A stretch of 64,000 bases of DNA from CAWJMN01 sp963844055 (GTDB lineage Bacteria > Planctomycetota > Planctomycetia > Pirellulales > Pirellulaceae), in the NCBI GenBank assembly GCA_963844055.1, contig CAWJMN010000001.1, positions 558,001 to 622,000 on the forward strand, read 5' to 3'. The position numbers and the translations under genes are program-made. How positions within the stretch are numbered: the first letter of the stretch is position 1; each line of letters begins with the position of its first letter. The notes under the pieces are model-generated. The model was not told where the DNA came from, searched no databases, and was given only the letters and a program-made list of their open reading frames with translations. Positions 51,947 to 61,191 of this stretch are shown here, one piece after another.

Positions 51947-52627
51947 ATGGCAGACGTACCCGACAAACTTCCTGGCGACGGCATTGATGCTACCGTTCCC
52001 AAGGCGGTCGTAAGCCGACTGAGTTTGTACCTACGCGAACTGCAGCACTTGGTGCAGGATGGGCACGAAACGACCAGCTCGACGCATCTTGGCCGCTTGC
52101 TTGGGTTTACGGATGCCCAAGTTCGAAAAGACCTGGCTTATTTTGGCCAGTTTGGCTATCCCGGCATTGGTTATCGCTGCCGCGAATTGATCGACAAGGT
52201 CAAAGAAATCCTTGGCACGGATCGCCCCTGGAACTTGGCAATTGTCGGGTTTGGTAACCTGGGCCGAGCACTGATTGGCTATCGCGGGTTCGGCCACCAA
52301 GGCTTTGAAGTGGCAGCCGCCTTCGATACGGACCCTAATAAGGTGGGGGGGATCGTCGATGGAATCCCCGTCTATCACCTGGACGACCTGTCACAAAAAG
52401 TGCGGGAGCTGGGGATTCGGCTGGCGATTATCGCCGTTCCGTCCGCTTCGGCCCAAAAGGTCGCCGACTGCTTGGTGGAGGCGGGGATTGAGGGGATTTT
52501 GAACTTTGCCCCGGTGACGCTATCACTTCCCAAGCACATTCATACGGTCGGGGTCGACCTTGCTATCGAGCTGGAACAGCTCTCTTTTGCCGTTGTTAGC
52601 AAGCTTTTGAAGCCCGGTGATCGGTAA
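51947..52627 (+). CDS. rex: redox-sensing transcriptional repressor Rex
   Basis: 226 residues. N-terminal winged helix: VSRLSLYLRELQHLVQDG, SSTHLGRLLGFTDAQVRKDL, FGQFGYPGIGYRC. NAD(H)-binding domain: LAIVGFGNLGRALIGYRGF, AAAFDTDPNKVGG, IAVPSASAQKVADCLVEAGI, ILNFAPVTL. It senses the NADH/NAD+ ratio and represses respiration or fermentation genes when NADH is low. ATG 51947 fits family N-termini with a short extension. I could not find a clear Rex palindrome just upstream; a 7-bp inverted repeat (51868-51874, 51889-51895) is more likely an RNA hairpin. Confidence 0.93.
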   Translation: MADVPDKLPGDGIDATVPKAVVSRLSLYLRELQHLVQDGHETTSSTHLGRLLGFTDAQVRKDLAYFGQFGYPGIGYRCRELIDKVKEILGTDRPWNLAIVGFGNLGRALIGYRGFGHQGFEVAAAFDTDPNKVGGIVDGIPVYHLDDLSQKVRELGIRLAIIAVPSASAQKVADCLVEAGIEGILNFAPVTLSLPKHIHTVGVDLAIELEQLSFAVVSKLLKPGDR

Positions 52628-52819
52628 ACTTTGCGGCTTTAAAGGGATTTGCGTTCTGGTTAAGCCAGGAGTTGTGCGGGAACCTGTCGCAAGGCAGCTA
52701 ATCCCCCTTTGTCGACTAACAACGTTTGGCTAAAATGAGCGAACTTTGCTACGGGATGGTTGTCTTAGTGAGTAGTCTACGGGCTATTTCTTAGGGCGGC
52801 GAGTTCCGCGTGCAGGTGC

Positions 52820-52890
52820 TCGGGGATGGTGAAATGGTATCACAACTGATTTTGGTTCAGTTTTTCTAGGTTCGAATCCTAGTCCCCGAA
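52820..52890 (+). tRNA. tRNA-Gln (TTG)
   Basis: A 71-base cloverleaf: acceptor TCGGGGA/TCCCCGA, D stem GTGA/TCAC, anticodon stem ACTGA/TCAGT with loop TTTTGGT (anticodon TTG), T arm CTAGG-TTCGAAT-CCTAG, discriminator A. CCA is not encoded. Confidence 0.92.
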
Positions 52891-52893
52891 TTT

Positions 52894-52922
52894 AGCTCGG
52901 CCGATAACGCCGGGCTTTTTTT
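52894..52922 (+). terminator. terminator after tRNA-Gln
   Basis: AGCTCGGC (52894-52901) pairs with GCCGGGCT (52909-52916), one wobble pair, and a run of T follows. Confidence 0.8.
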
Positions 52923-53033
52923 ATGCGCAGCGGGGGTAAAGGCGAATTACGCCCATTCTTGAAATCCGGTTCCCCACCGGGGATGATTTGGTCCTGCTTC
53001 GGGTTACGACTCTCTAGTAAGGACCTCATTGCC

Positions 53034-55742
53034 ATGCTCGCTTCTACCACGTGGCTGTTACTGGCGCTGTGCGGCGCGATTCCTGCGGGGGATATGCCCC
53101 AAGTCACGGACCCCGAAGTAGTGCTAGAGCTTGTAGCAGATTCGCCCGATGTCCGAACGCCGGTTGGAATTACGGTTGATGAACGTGGGCGTGTGATCGT
53201 GGTGGAAAGCCACACGCATTTTCGGCCTGACGGATACGACGGACCAAAGGCAGACCGCATTCTGCGGATGTCGAACTTCGATGTTACGGGCAAGGCCCAA
53301 AAGATCGAAACGATCTATGAGGGAACCACGTTCACGATGAATGTGGCCATGCATCCAAGCGGGCGATTGTTTGTCGCTACCCGTGGTGAAATCTTTGCCT
53401 TGGACGGTTTGAACGGGGATGACTTGAAGTCAACGAAGGTGCCCATCGCCCATTTGGTAACCAAGGGGAACTATCCGCATAATGGCTTGTCGGGCTTTGC
53501 TTTTGATCTGGTGGGCAATGTCTACTTTGGCTTTGGTGAGAACCTTGGCGCCAGCTATGAGCTCATTGGTGATGGTGATGGACGAGTGCTTGCCGGCGGT
53601 GGTGAGGGTGGAAACATCTATCGCTGCACGGTCGATGGCAAGAAGCTTGATCGTGTGGCGACTGGTTTTTGGAACCCATTCCATCTGACGTTCGATGCCG
53701 CGGGGCATTTGTTCATGGTGGATAATGATCCCGATTCGCGTCCGCCGTGCCGCCTCATTCATGTGGTGGAAGCGGGGGACTATGGCTATCGCTTCCGCTA
53801 TGGCCGCAAAGGAACCAGTCCGCTGCAGGCCTGGAATGGCGAATTGCCAGGAACGTTGCCGATGGTGGCAGGTACTGGAGAGGCCCCGAGTGGGCTTTTG
53901 TTTTATCAATCGACCGGGCTGCCTGAAGCTTACCGTGGGCAATTGCTAAGCACCTCGTGGGGCGATCATCGCATTGAAGCGTTTAAGCTTGAGCCACGTG
54001 GAGCATCGTTTGTCGCGCAGATGAAGCCGCTGGTGACGGGGGGCGAGAACTTTCGACCCGTAGGGATTGCGATCGCACCCGATGGGTCGGTCTTCTTTAG
54101 TGACTGGGTGGATAAGTCGTATTCGCTGCACGGGAAGGGACGCGTTTGGCGTTTGCGTTCCAAGGACTTTAAGGCCGTGGAAGTGCCCAAGAGTGATGCG
54201 GTAGCTCTGACGAGCGGGCATTTGCCGCATGTGCTGAAGGCTGCGGCCAAGATGACACCGGCGGTCGCAGAAGAAGCACTGAAAAGGACGACCGATGTTG
54301 CAGTGCAGGGCGTGCTGCGACGTGTGGTTCGTCAGGATGAGTCGGCATTGCGATTGCCGCAGTTCCCCGTCGATGAAACGCAGGCACAAGATCCATTTGT
54401 GCAACAGCAGGTGGCGGAAGAATTTGTGAGGGGCGTCCTGGAATCGAAGGGAGCGACAGCTCGCAAGGGACTCAATGAGTTTAATGAGGCGCTTGCGTAT
54501 CGTTTGCTGGCGATGCATACCGATGCAGGAGCAACTAGGGGCGTGCCAAAGTATGTCACGCTTGCGCAGGAACAATTGCCCAAGCTATTGGCATCGAAGG
54601 ACCAGCGAGTGCGGCTGTTGGCTGTCGTTTGGATCGGCGACCAGCGTTTAAGGCAGTATTTGCCCGACCTGGAAAAGATGGTCAGCACGAATGTGGATAG
54701 TCGGCAGCTGTTTGAAGCTTGTCTTGCCGCGATTGATCTGTTGCAAGACAAACCCTATGACCCAGGCAAGGAATCACCGGGGGAAGAGTACGTCGTCAAA
54801 ATGTTGGAGGCGGGGAAGGCTTCGCCCGAGATGCAGCGATTTGCCCTGCGTACATTGCGGGCGGATCATCCTGCGCTGAGCAAAGGATTGCTTGTAAAAC
54901 TGTTAGCCACCAATGACGTTGAACTGAAAAAGGAAGCGATCAAAACGCTTCGTGAACGGACGACGGCAGAAGATCGCAAGTTGCTACGCCAGTTGGCGAG
55001 TGATTCGACGCTGGATGCGGCAACTCGCTGTGAGGCGATTATGGGACTCGCTCAGGAGGATGCAGAGGATCGCAAATTGCTGTTGGCATTGGCGGTTGAG
55101 TCTTCCAAGATTGGTGGCGAAGCGGTGCGATCGCTGCGCGGCGCGAAGCTTTCAGCAGAAGAGCGAGAAACCCTTGCCAAGCTACAGGCTAAGCCAAATT
55201 CACTGCCGGATATGGAGGCGCTGGCAAAGGTGTTGACGCCCGATGTAGCTCCGGCCGGTCGTCCAGTGGAAAAGGATGTGGCCGCGTGGTTGTCGTATGC
55301 GGGTGAGGGGGGAAGTGCAGCCGAAGGAGAGCGGATCTTCTTTCATCCGCGCTTGGTTGCATGTGCCAGGTGCCATGAGTACCAAGGGCGAGGGCAGAAA
55401 GTTGGCCCTGCACTCACGGCACTGCGTGGGACCTTAACCAATGAACGGTTAGTGCAGTCGATTGTCGATCCGAGCAAGGAGATCGCCCCGATGTTTACGC
55501 CGTGGTCGATCGTTGACCATCAGGGAAATGTTCGGCAAGGCTTGTATGTGTCTGAAGTGGTGGATGGCACGCAGACCTTTGTTGATACGGCCGGCAATCG
55601 TTTTTCCTATCATCCTCGAGATGTAGAGTCACGCACGCCAAGCCGGCAATCAATCATGCCCAATGGCCTGGCGGAACAATTGACAAAGCAGGAATGGGCG
55701 GACCTGGTGGCGTTTTTGCGAGCGGGCGCAAAAGGCCTTTAA
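53034..55742 (+). CDS. PVC-type membrane-bound dehydrogenase with C-terminal haem-binding domain
   Basis: About 902 residues from ATG 53034 (AAGGA ten bases upstream), signal peptide TTWLLLALCGAIPAGDMP. The N-terminal beta-propeller has VADSPDVRTPVGITVDERGR, VVESHTHFRPDGYDGPKADR, FDAAGHLFMVDNDPDSRPPC and DYGYRFRYGRKG, typical of the planctomycete membrane-bound dehydrogenase family. HEAT-like helices follow (about 480-760). A C-terminal cytochrome c domain has CARCHEYQGRGQKVGPALTA and RLVQSIVDPSKEIAPMFTPW. Predicted periplasmic oxidoreductase; substrate unknown. It lies just after tRNA-Gln and stands alone. Confidence 0.93.
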   Translation: MLASTTWLLLALCGAIPAGDMPQVTDPEVVLELVADSPDVRTPVGITVDERGRVIVVESHTHFRPDGYDGPKADRILRMSNFDVTGKAQKIETIYEGTTFTMNVAMHPSGRLFVATRGEIFALDGLNGDDLKSTKVPIAHLVTKGNYPHNGLSGFAFDLVGNVYFGFGENLGASYELIGDGDGRVLAGGGEGGNIYRCTVDGKKLDRVATGFWNPFHLTFDAAGHLFMVDNDPDSRPPCRLIHVVEAGDYGYRFRYGRKGTSPLQAWNGELPGTLPMVAGTGEAPSGLLFYQSTGLPEAYRGQLLSTSWGDHRIEAFKLEPRGASFVAQMKPLVTGGENFRPVGIAIAPDGSVFFSDWVDKSYSLHGKGRVWRLRSKDFKAVEVPKSDAVALTSGHLPHVLKAAAKMTPAVAEEALKRTTDVAVQGVLRRVVRQDESALRLPQFPVDETQAQDPFVQQQVAEEFVRGVLESKGATARKGLNEFNEALAYRLLAMHTDAGATRGVPKYVTLAQEQLPKLLASKDQRVRLLAVVWIGDQRLRQYLPDLEKMVSTNVDSRQLFEACLAAIDLLQDKPYDPGKESPGEEYVVKMLEAGKASPEMQRFALRTLRADHPALSKGLLVKLLATNDVELKKEAIKTLRERTTAEDRKLLRQLASDSTLDAATRCEAIMGLAQEDAEDRKLLLALAVESSKIGGEAVRSLRGAKLSAEERETLAKLQAKPNSLPDMEALAKVLTPDVAPAGRPVEKDVAAWLSYAGEGGSAAEGERIFFHPRLVACARCHEYQGRGQKVGPALTALRGTLTNERLVQSIVDPSKEIAPMFTPWSIVDHQGNVRQGLYVSEVVDGTQTFVDTAGNRFSYHPRDVESRTPSRQSIMPNGLAEQLTKQEWADLVAFLRAGAKGL

Positions 55743-55771
55743 GGGAATCGCTGCGTTCGCTTTTGAGCCGT

Positions 55772-57313
55772 CTATCGTAGGAAGATGCGATAGACGGGAT
55801 TGTCCGTTTCGTCGACAAAGGGGTAGGCAAGGCTGGCCATGAAGGCTTGCAGTGCGGGCTTTTCTTCGGCGGGAATTTGGATGCCAACCAGCACACGACC
55901 GTAGTCGGCCCCTTGGTTGCGGTAGTGGAACAGGCTGATGTTCCAGCTGGGGTGCATGCTGGAAAGAAAACGCATCAGTGCGCCGGGCTTTTCGGGAAAG
56001 TCAAAGCGATAGAGCCGTTCATCACTGGCGAGTGGGCTGCGTCCGCCAACCATGTGCCGTACGTGAAGCTTGGAAAGCTCATCATCGGTAAGATCGACGG
56101 TGGCAAAGCCCTGCTCGGTCAATTGGCTTGCAATTTGTTTCGATTCTGCCCGGTTGTTGGTGGCCAGACCAACAAAGACGTGGGCAAGGGTATCGTGCGA
56201 GATGCGGTAGTTGAATTCGGTCACGCTGCGCTGGCCGATCAGTTCGCATAGGCGCTTGAAACTTCCCCGTTTTTCAGGAATGGTGACGGCGAACAGGGCT
56301 TCCCGTTCTTCACCCACTTCGGCACGTTCGGCGACAAAGCGTAGGCGGTCGAAGTTCATATTGGCGCCACACGTAATGGCGATAAGCGTTTCGCCTTGAA
56401 GCTTGTGCCCGGCCGCATATTGCTTAATGGCCGCAACGCCGAGCGCACCTGCTGGCTCTAAGATGCTGCGAGTGTCTTCAAACACATCTTTGATGGCGGC
56501 GCAAACGGCATCGGTATCGACTATCACAAAGTCGTCGACAAGTGCGCGCGTGATGCGAAAGGTCTCTTCCCCCACGAGCTTGACGGCAGTGCCATCGGAG
56601 AAAAGGCCGACATCATCCAGTTGAATACGTTTGCCTGCTCGAACGGAGCGGACCATGGCATCAGAATCGGCCGTTTGAACGCCGATCACTTTGATCTCGG
56701 GGCGAACTGCCTTGATGTAGGCCGCAACACCAGAGATGAGGCCGCCGCCACCAATGGCGACGAAGACGGCGTGAATGGGATGTTGGTGTTGGCGAAGGAT
56801 CTCCATTCCAATCGTCCCTTGGCCCGCAATGACGTCGGGGTCCTCGAAGGGATGAACAAACGTCAGGTTGTGCTGCTTCGCCAAATCAAGCGCGTGCAGA
56901 TAAGCGTCGGAATAGCTATCTCCCTGGAGCACGACATTGCCGCCAAGTGCTTTGACGGCATCAATCTTAAGCCGAGGCGTGGTGACAGGCATCACGATCA
57001 TTGCTTGGCATTGCAGGCGGTGAGCACTGAGCGCTACACCCTGGGCGTGGTTTCCGGCAGAGGCGCAGATGACTCCAAGCGCGAGTTGTTCTGGGGTGAG
57101 GTGGGCCATCTTGTTGTAGGCACCACGCAGTTTGAAGCTGAAGACGGGCTGGTGATCTTCACGCTTCAGCCAAACGGCGTTTCCCACACGGGAAGAAAGC
57201 TTGGGAGCCATTTCCAGCGGAGACTCAATCGCCACGTCATAAACGCGGGCGGTCAGGATCTTTTGCAGGTAGTCAAAAAACGGGAACGCTGGCGTAGGGG
57301 AGGTTGGGCTCAT
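55772..57313 (-). CDS. ilvA: threonine ammonia-lyase, biosynthetic
   Basis: 513 residues, the long biosynthetic form. The PLP lysine is Lys61 in FSFKLRGAYNKMA, with CASAGNHAQGVALSA and VAIGGGGLISGVAAYI for cofactor binding. Two ACT-like regulatory domains follow (EERE...FAVTIPEKRGSFKRLCE; RLYRFDFPEKPGALMRFLSS), which would bind isoleucine and valine. It deaminates threonine to 2-oxobutanoate, the first step to isoleucine. Monocistronic in this window. Confidence 0.95.
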   Translation of the reverse strand: MSPTSPTPAFPFFDYLQKILTARVYDVAIESPLEMAPKLSSRVGNAVWLKREDHQPVFSFKLRGAYNKMAHLTPEQLALGVICASAGNHAQGVALSAHRLQCQAMIVMPVTTPRLKIDAVKALGGNVVLQGDSYSDAYLHALDLAKQHNLTFVHPFEDPDVIAGQGTIGMEILRQHQHPIHAVFVAIGGGGLISGVAAYIKAVRPEIKVIGVQTADSDAMVRSVRAGKRIQLDDVGLFSDGTAVKLVGEETFRITRALVDDFVIVDTDAVCAAIKDVFEDTRSILEPAGALGVAAIKQYAAGHKLQGETLIAITCGANMNFDRLRFVAERAEVGEEREALFAVTIPEKRGSFKRLCELIGQRSVTEFNYRISHDTLAHVFVGLATNNRAESKQIASQLTEQGFATVDLTDDELSKLHVRHMVGGRSPLASDERLYRFDFPEKPGALMRFLSSMHPSWNISLFHYRNQGADYGRVLVGIQIPAEEKPALQAFMASLAYPFVDETDNPVYRIFLR

Positions 57314-57468
57314 GGAACCAATTCTGACACCAGACGGGCACGCGGCAAGCGACTAGGCCTGCAAGTAATTGGCGTTTTGTCTTAATTGCTTGCCTGGAAA
57401 GAGGTTATGGCGATTGGTGGGGCCTGGAATGTTGGCGTTTGCGGCTGCAAACGGGTGGATTTTGTTGC

Positions 57469-57497
57469 TTGACAGCGGAGCTTTCCCTCGGTATTTT
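57469..57497 (+). promoter_or_regulatory. sigma-70-like promoter of the arsR operon
   Basis: TTGACA (57469-57474), 17-base spacer, TATTTT (57492-57497), 35 bases before the ArsR-family start. Confidence 0.7.
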
Positions 57498-57512
57498 ACC
57501 ATCTGGTTAAAT
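57493..57512. promoter_or_regulatory. candidate ArsR-family operator
   Basis: Imperfect palindrome ATTTTACC-atct-GGTTAAAT (one mismatch) overlapping the -10 box and the likely transcription start. Its position fits autorepression by the regulator encoded just downstream. Confidence 0.5.
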
Positions 57513-57531
57513 AGAGAAATGGCGGAATGCG

Positions 57532-57888
57532 ATGTTAGCGGACCCCCTTAGTAACACGTTTGCGGCATTGGCCGATCCCACGCGACGGGCGATTTTGGCT
57601 CGTTTGGCGTCTGGGGAGGCCTCTGTCACGGAGTTGGCTCGGCCTTTCGAAATGACGCTGCCGGCGGTGACCAAGCATTTGAAGGTCTTGGAGCGTGCGG
57701 GGCTCATTACACGAGGGCGAGAAGCGCAGTGGCGACCTTGCAAGTTAGAAGCAAAGCCGCTGGAAGATGTTGCGAGTTGGGTAGAAAAGTATCGACAGTT
57801 TTGGACGCAGCGGCTGGATCGTCTAGAGGATTACCTACGCGAGATTCAGGCGAAAGAAAACCAGGTGGATGATTCCATCGAGTTGTAA
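57532..57888 (+). CDS. ArsR/SmtB-family HTH regulator
   Basis: 118 residues. The winged helix has TFAALADPTRRAILARLASG, VTELARPFEMTLPAVTKHLK and LERAGLITRGREAQWRPCKL. There are no metal-binding CxC motifs; this matches the subgroup that pairs with SRPBCC (AHSA1) proteins. It is followed by three SRPBCC genes and a DoxX gene on the same strand, a recurring arrangement in bacteria. Start ATG 57532 has GGCGGA upstream. Confidence 0.92.
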   Translation: MLADPLSNTFAALADPTRRAILARLASGEASVTELARPFEMTLPAVTKHLKVLERAGLITRGREAQWRPCKLEAKPLEDVASWVEKYRQFWTQRLDRLEDYLREIQAKENQVDDSIEL

Positions 57889-57966
57889 CGCGGCCGGGTG
57901 CGTCGCAAAAAGCGTGGGCAGGTAAAGTTGTTTTAGGTGATTCGAAGGGTTCGCAAAGGGCATGGC

Positions 57967-58503
57967 ATGCTAACAAAGATTCTGATTGGTATCGCGGTAG
58001 TTGTGGTTGTGTTTTTGGTTGTGGTGATGATGCAGCCCACCGATTTTCGTGTGGTACGCACGGCACGAATCAAGGGAACACCTGCGGCCGTGTTTGCTCA
58101 GGTGAACAACTTCCATAACTGGCCTGGTTGGTCCCCTTGGGAGAAGCTCGATCGCGAATCCAAAAAGACTTTTGAGGGGCCGGAGGAAGGGAAGGGGGCT
58201 TCGTACTCTTGGAATGGAAATAACAGTGTGGGCGAAGGAAAGCTCACGATCACCGACAGCAAGCCGAACGAACAGATTCTGATGCAGCTGGAGTTTAAGC
58301 GTCCCTTCGTGTGCAACAACGACACAGAATTTACCTTCAAAGCAGAAGGTGACGAGACGGTGATCTCCTGGGATATGTCCGGAAAGAACAACTTCATGGC
58401 CAAGATGATGGGGCTGTTCATGAATATGGACAACATGGTGGGAGGCCAATTTGAAGAGGGCCTCGAAAACATGAAGAAGATCGTGGAAACGGAAGCGAAG
58501 TGA
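57967..58503 (+). CDS. SRPBCC family protein with N-terminal membrane anchor
   Basis: About 178 residues from ATG 57967. One N-terminal helix (ILIGIAVVVVVFLVVVMM), then a START-like domain: FRVVRTARIKGTPAAVFAQV, FHNWPGWSPWEKLDRE, EFTFKAEGDETVISWDMSG. It belongs to the polyketide cyclase/SRPBCC fold, which binds hydrophobic ligands. No catalytic residue can be named. Second gene of the ArsR operon. Confidence 0.9.
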   Translation: MLTKILIGIAVVVVVFLVVVMMQPTDFRVVRTARIKGTPAAVFAQVNNFHNWPGWSPWEKLDRESKKTFEGPEEGKGASYSWNGNNSVGEGKLTITDSKPNEQILMQLEFKRPFVCNNDTEFTFKAEGDETVISWDMSGKNNFMAKMMGLFMNMDNMVGGQFEEGLENMKKIVETEAK

Positions 58504-58558
58504 TTGCGGGGTTGTTGAGTCGCGAACAGATTCACTAGGGCAATAGGTGGGTGGGCAA

Positions 58559-59065
58559 ATGCACGAGAGTACTGCGGGTGCGGGGCAACTGGTAAAGATT
58601 GAGCGAGAAATCGCAGCACCTCGTGAACTCGTATGGAAGGCTTGGACCGATCCGCAAATGCTAATGCAATGGTATGCGCCACATGGCTGCACCATTGAGT
58701 TTAAGAAATTGGATCTTGGACCGGCCGGAGGGATACTCTCTTGTATCCGAAGTCCTGAAGGGCATGAGTGTTGGTGCTCCGGCAAGTACTTGGAGGTTGC
58801 GGCACCAGAAAAGCTAGTTTTTTCGATGGCCATTGCGAATGCAGATGGCGAGCTAGTTTCTCCGGTTTCGATCGGAATGGACCCGGAGTGGCCTGCGGAG
58901 ACGATTGTCACTTTGAAGTTAGAATCTCGCGGTGAAATGACACTGCTGACACTCCACCAGACGGTGCTAGAATCGGTGGCTCGTCGGACTGGCGCTTATC
59001 CTAGCTGGCTACAAATGCTCGATCGACTTGCGGAATTGGTGGCAGGTGTCTCTGCCAAGTCGTAG
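58559..59065 (+). CDS. AHSA1-type SRPBCC protein
   Basis: 168 residues from ATG 58559. Core: VKIEREIAAPRELVWKAWTD, QMLMQWYAPHGCTIEFKKLD, GGILSCIRSPEGHECWCSGK, ETIVTLKLESRGEMTLLTLH. Family: activator of Hsp90 ATPase homolog 1-like, typically found beside ArsR regulators. Function not established. Close relative of the next gene. Confidence 0.9.
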   Translation: MHESTAGAGQLVKIEREIAAPRELVWKAWTDPQMLMQWYAPHGCTIEFKKLDLGPAGGILSCIRSPEGHECWCSGKYLEVAAPEKLVFSMAIANADGELVSPVSIGMDPEWPAETIVTLKLESRGEMTLLTLHQTVLESVARRTGAYPSWLQMLDRLAELVAGVSAKS

Positions 59066-59101
59066 AAACTTGGATCGTCCTCTTTAAGCAGATGGATTCG
59101 C

Positions 59102-59570
59102 ATGGTCACTGTTGCTGAAAAAGAAATCGTCATCACACGCTTGTTTGACGCGCCGCGCGCTGGTGTTTAAGGTTTGGACTGATCCCCAGCATATTGCGAA
59201 GTGGTGGGGGCCCGAAGGGTATTCGAGTACCGATTGCAAAGTGGATTTGCGTGTGGGAGGAAACTTCTCGTTGCAGCTGCATGGCAAAGCGGGGGATATC
59301 CATCCTTGTGTCGGCACGTTTCGCGAAATCGTCGAGCCCGAGCGAATCGTCTATGAGGCGGTGCAAGGGGAAGGGGCAGGATGTGGTGCGGGATTGCCGC
59401 CGCGATCCGTGGTAACGGTGACCTTTGTGGACCAGCAAGGGAAGACGCTGCTCACGATCCATACGCGGCTGGCTTCGATCTTGGATCGCGACGCTGCACT
59501 GGAGTCGGGATTTGGTCCCGGCTGGGAATCGTGCCTGGGTCGTTTGGCAGATTACTTAACCACTACGTAA
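59102..59570 (+). CDS. AHSA1-type SRPBCC protein, frameshifted near 59155
   Basis: From ATG 59102 the frame reads VTVAEKEIVITRLFDAPRA and then stops at 59168. The other frame carries ALVFKVWTDPQHIAKWWGPE onwards to 59570. Family consensus around DAPR-x-LVF-x-WTDP shows the join is in the GCGCGC run at about 59152-59160; loss of one GC unit explains it. Restored length 156 residues. The rest is normal: GNFSLQLHGKAGDIHPCVGT, VVTVTFVDQQGKTLLTIHTR, GPGWESCLGRLADYL. No GCTNAGC is present here. Confidence 0.85.
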
Positions 59571-59601
59571 CTCGTTCAAGTAGCAAAGAAAGCGATCACA
59601 A

Positions 59602-60000
59602 ATGAGCGGCGCCATGGAAGAGCCACAAACGAATAATGTGCTGTACTGGACCGGATGGGTGCTGAGCCTTTTGCCGATGCCCCTGCTCGCCCTTAGCATT
59701 GGTTCTAAGCTGGCACAGGTCAAGGAAGCTGTCGAAGGCTTTACCAAGATGGGAATCCCTGGCGACTTGCTGTTACCCATTGGCATCGTGGAGTTGGTGA
59801 TCACGATTTTGTATTTGGTCCCCCAGACAGCCGTGCTAGGAGCGATTTTATTGACGGGTTATTTAGGGGGCGCTATCCTCACCCATTTGCGAGTAGGTGA
59901 CCCATGTTGGCTTCAAATCGTGATGGGCGTCATGCTTTGGCTGGGGCTTTATTGTCGCGACGCACGCGTCCGGGCGTTGGTCCCCATTCGTAGTCTTTAG
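59602..60000 (+). CDS. DoxX family membrane protein
   Basis: 132 residues, four membrane helices: NVLYWTGWVLSLLPMPLLAL, PGDLLLPIGIVELVITILYL, TAVLGAILLTGYLGGAILTH and WLQIVMGVMLWLGLYCRDAR. The order GIxELxx and GAILLTGYLGGA is typical of DoxX-like proteins next to ArsR/SRPBCC genes. Function unknown; some DoxX proteins act in redox or sulfur metabolism. Last gene of the operon. Confidence 0.9.
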   Translation: MSGAMEEPQTNNVLYWTGWVLSLLPMPLLALSIGSKLAQVKEAVEGFTKMGIPGDLLLPIGIVELVITILYLVPQTAVLGAILLTGYLGGAILTHLRVGDPCWLQIVMGVMLWLGLYCRDARVRALVPIRSL

Positions 60001-60075
60001 GGGTTTGATAGTGTTGGTTTCGTTTGCGCGGTCCAAAACGGTTTTTATTCCAATCCTAGTTGGCGAGGATCAGTC

Positions 60076-61191
60076 ATGAGCGGTGTGCGAGTACTTGTAG
60101 GAACGCGTAAAGGTGCGTTCATCCTGACATCCGATGGCAAGCGTCAAAAGTGGGACGTGAGTGGGCCTCATTTTGGTGGCTGGGAGATCTATCACCTGAA
60201 AGGATCGCCTGTAGACCCCAATCGCATCTATGCGTCGCAATCGAGCGGCTGGTTTGGGCAGCTCATCCAGCGTTCTAATGACGGCGGAAAAACGTGGGAG
60301 CCTGTTGGGAACAAGTTCACCTATGAAGGGGTGCCCGGAACGCACCAGTGGTATGACGGCACGCCGCACCCGTGGGAATTTAAACGCGTTTGGCACTTGG
60401 AGCCTTCGCTAACCGACCCTGACGCGGTTTATGCAGGGGCCGAGGATGCGGCGCTGTTCCATTCGGCCGATGGTGGACAGAATTGGCAAGAATTGGCAGG
60501 ACTCCGCGGACATGGTTCGGGAGCAAGCTGGATGCCTGGCGCAGGTGGCATGTGTCTGCATACGATCTTGCTTGATCCCGTCAACCCCGAGCGGATCTTC
60601 ATTGCGATTTCTGCGGCCGGGGCCTTTCGGACCGACGATGGCGGCAAGTCGTGGAAGCCAATCAACAAGGGGCTGAAGTCGCAGTATATTCCTGACCCAG
60701 ATGCGGAAGTGGGGCACTGTGTACATCGAATTGCGATGCATAAGTCGCGGCCCAGCGTGCTGTACATGCAAAAGCACTGGGACATCATGCGGAGTGACAA
60801 CGCTGGTGACTCTTGGTATGAAGTTAGCGGAAATTTGCCAACGGATTTTGGCTTTGTGATTGATGTCCATGCTCATGAGCCAGAGACGATTTACGTTGTA
60901 CCGATCAAGAGCGACTCTGAACATTATCCACTCGATGGGAAGCTGCAGGTCTTCCGTAGCAAAAGTGGCGGCAACGAGTGGGAAGCTCTCACCAAGGGGC
61001 TGCCGCAAGAGAATTGCTACGTCAATGTTTTAAGAGATGCCATGGCGGTCGATTCGCTTGATAGTTGCGGCATCTACTTTGGCACCACGGGGGGCCAAGT
61101 TTATGTCTCCTCGGATGCTGGCGATAGCTGGATGCCGATCGTGCGAGACCTTCCAGCGGTCGTCTCGGTGGAGGTTCAAACGCTGCCATGA
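60076..61191 (+). CDS. BNR/Asp-box beta-propeller protein (sialidase-like fold)
   Basis: 371 residues without signal peptide. Asp-box repeats are clear: SNDGGKTWEPV, SADGGQNWQEL, TDDGGKSWKPI, SDNAGDSWYEV, SSDAGDSWMPI. The N-terminus is VLVGTRKGAFILTSDGKRQK. Sialidase catalytic Arg triad is not evident, so enzymatic activity is doubtful. Its stop overlaps the ATG of the MoaD-like gene by four bases, suggesting coupled translation. Confidence 0.88.
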   Translation: MSGVRVLVGTRKGAFILTSDGKRQKWDVSGPHFGGWEIYHLKGSPVDPNRIYASQSSGWFGQLIQRSNDGGKTWEPVGNKFTYEGVPGTHQWYDGTPHPWEFKRVWHLEPSLTDPDAVYAGAEDAALFHSADGGQNWQELAGLRGHGSGASWMPGAGGMCLHTILLDPVNPERIFIAISAAGAFRTDDGGKSWKPINKGLKSQYIPDPDAEVGHCVHRIAMHKSRPSVLYMQKHWDIMRSDNAGDSWYEVSGNLPTDFGFVIDVHAHEPETIYVVPIKSDSEHYPLDGKLQVFRSKSGGNEWEALTKGLPQENCYVNVLRDAMAVDSLDSCGIYFGTTGGQVYVSSDAGDSWMPIVRDLPAVVSVEVQTLP

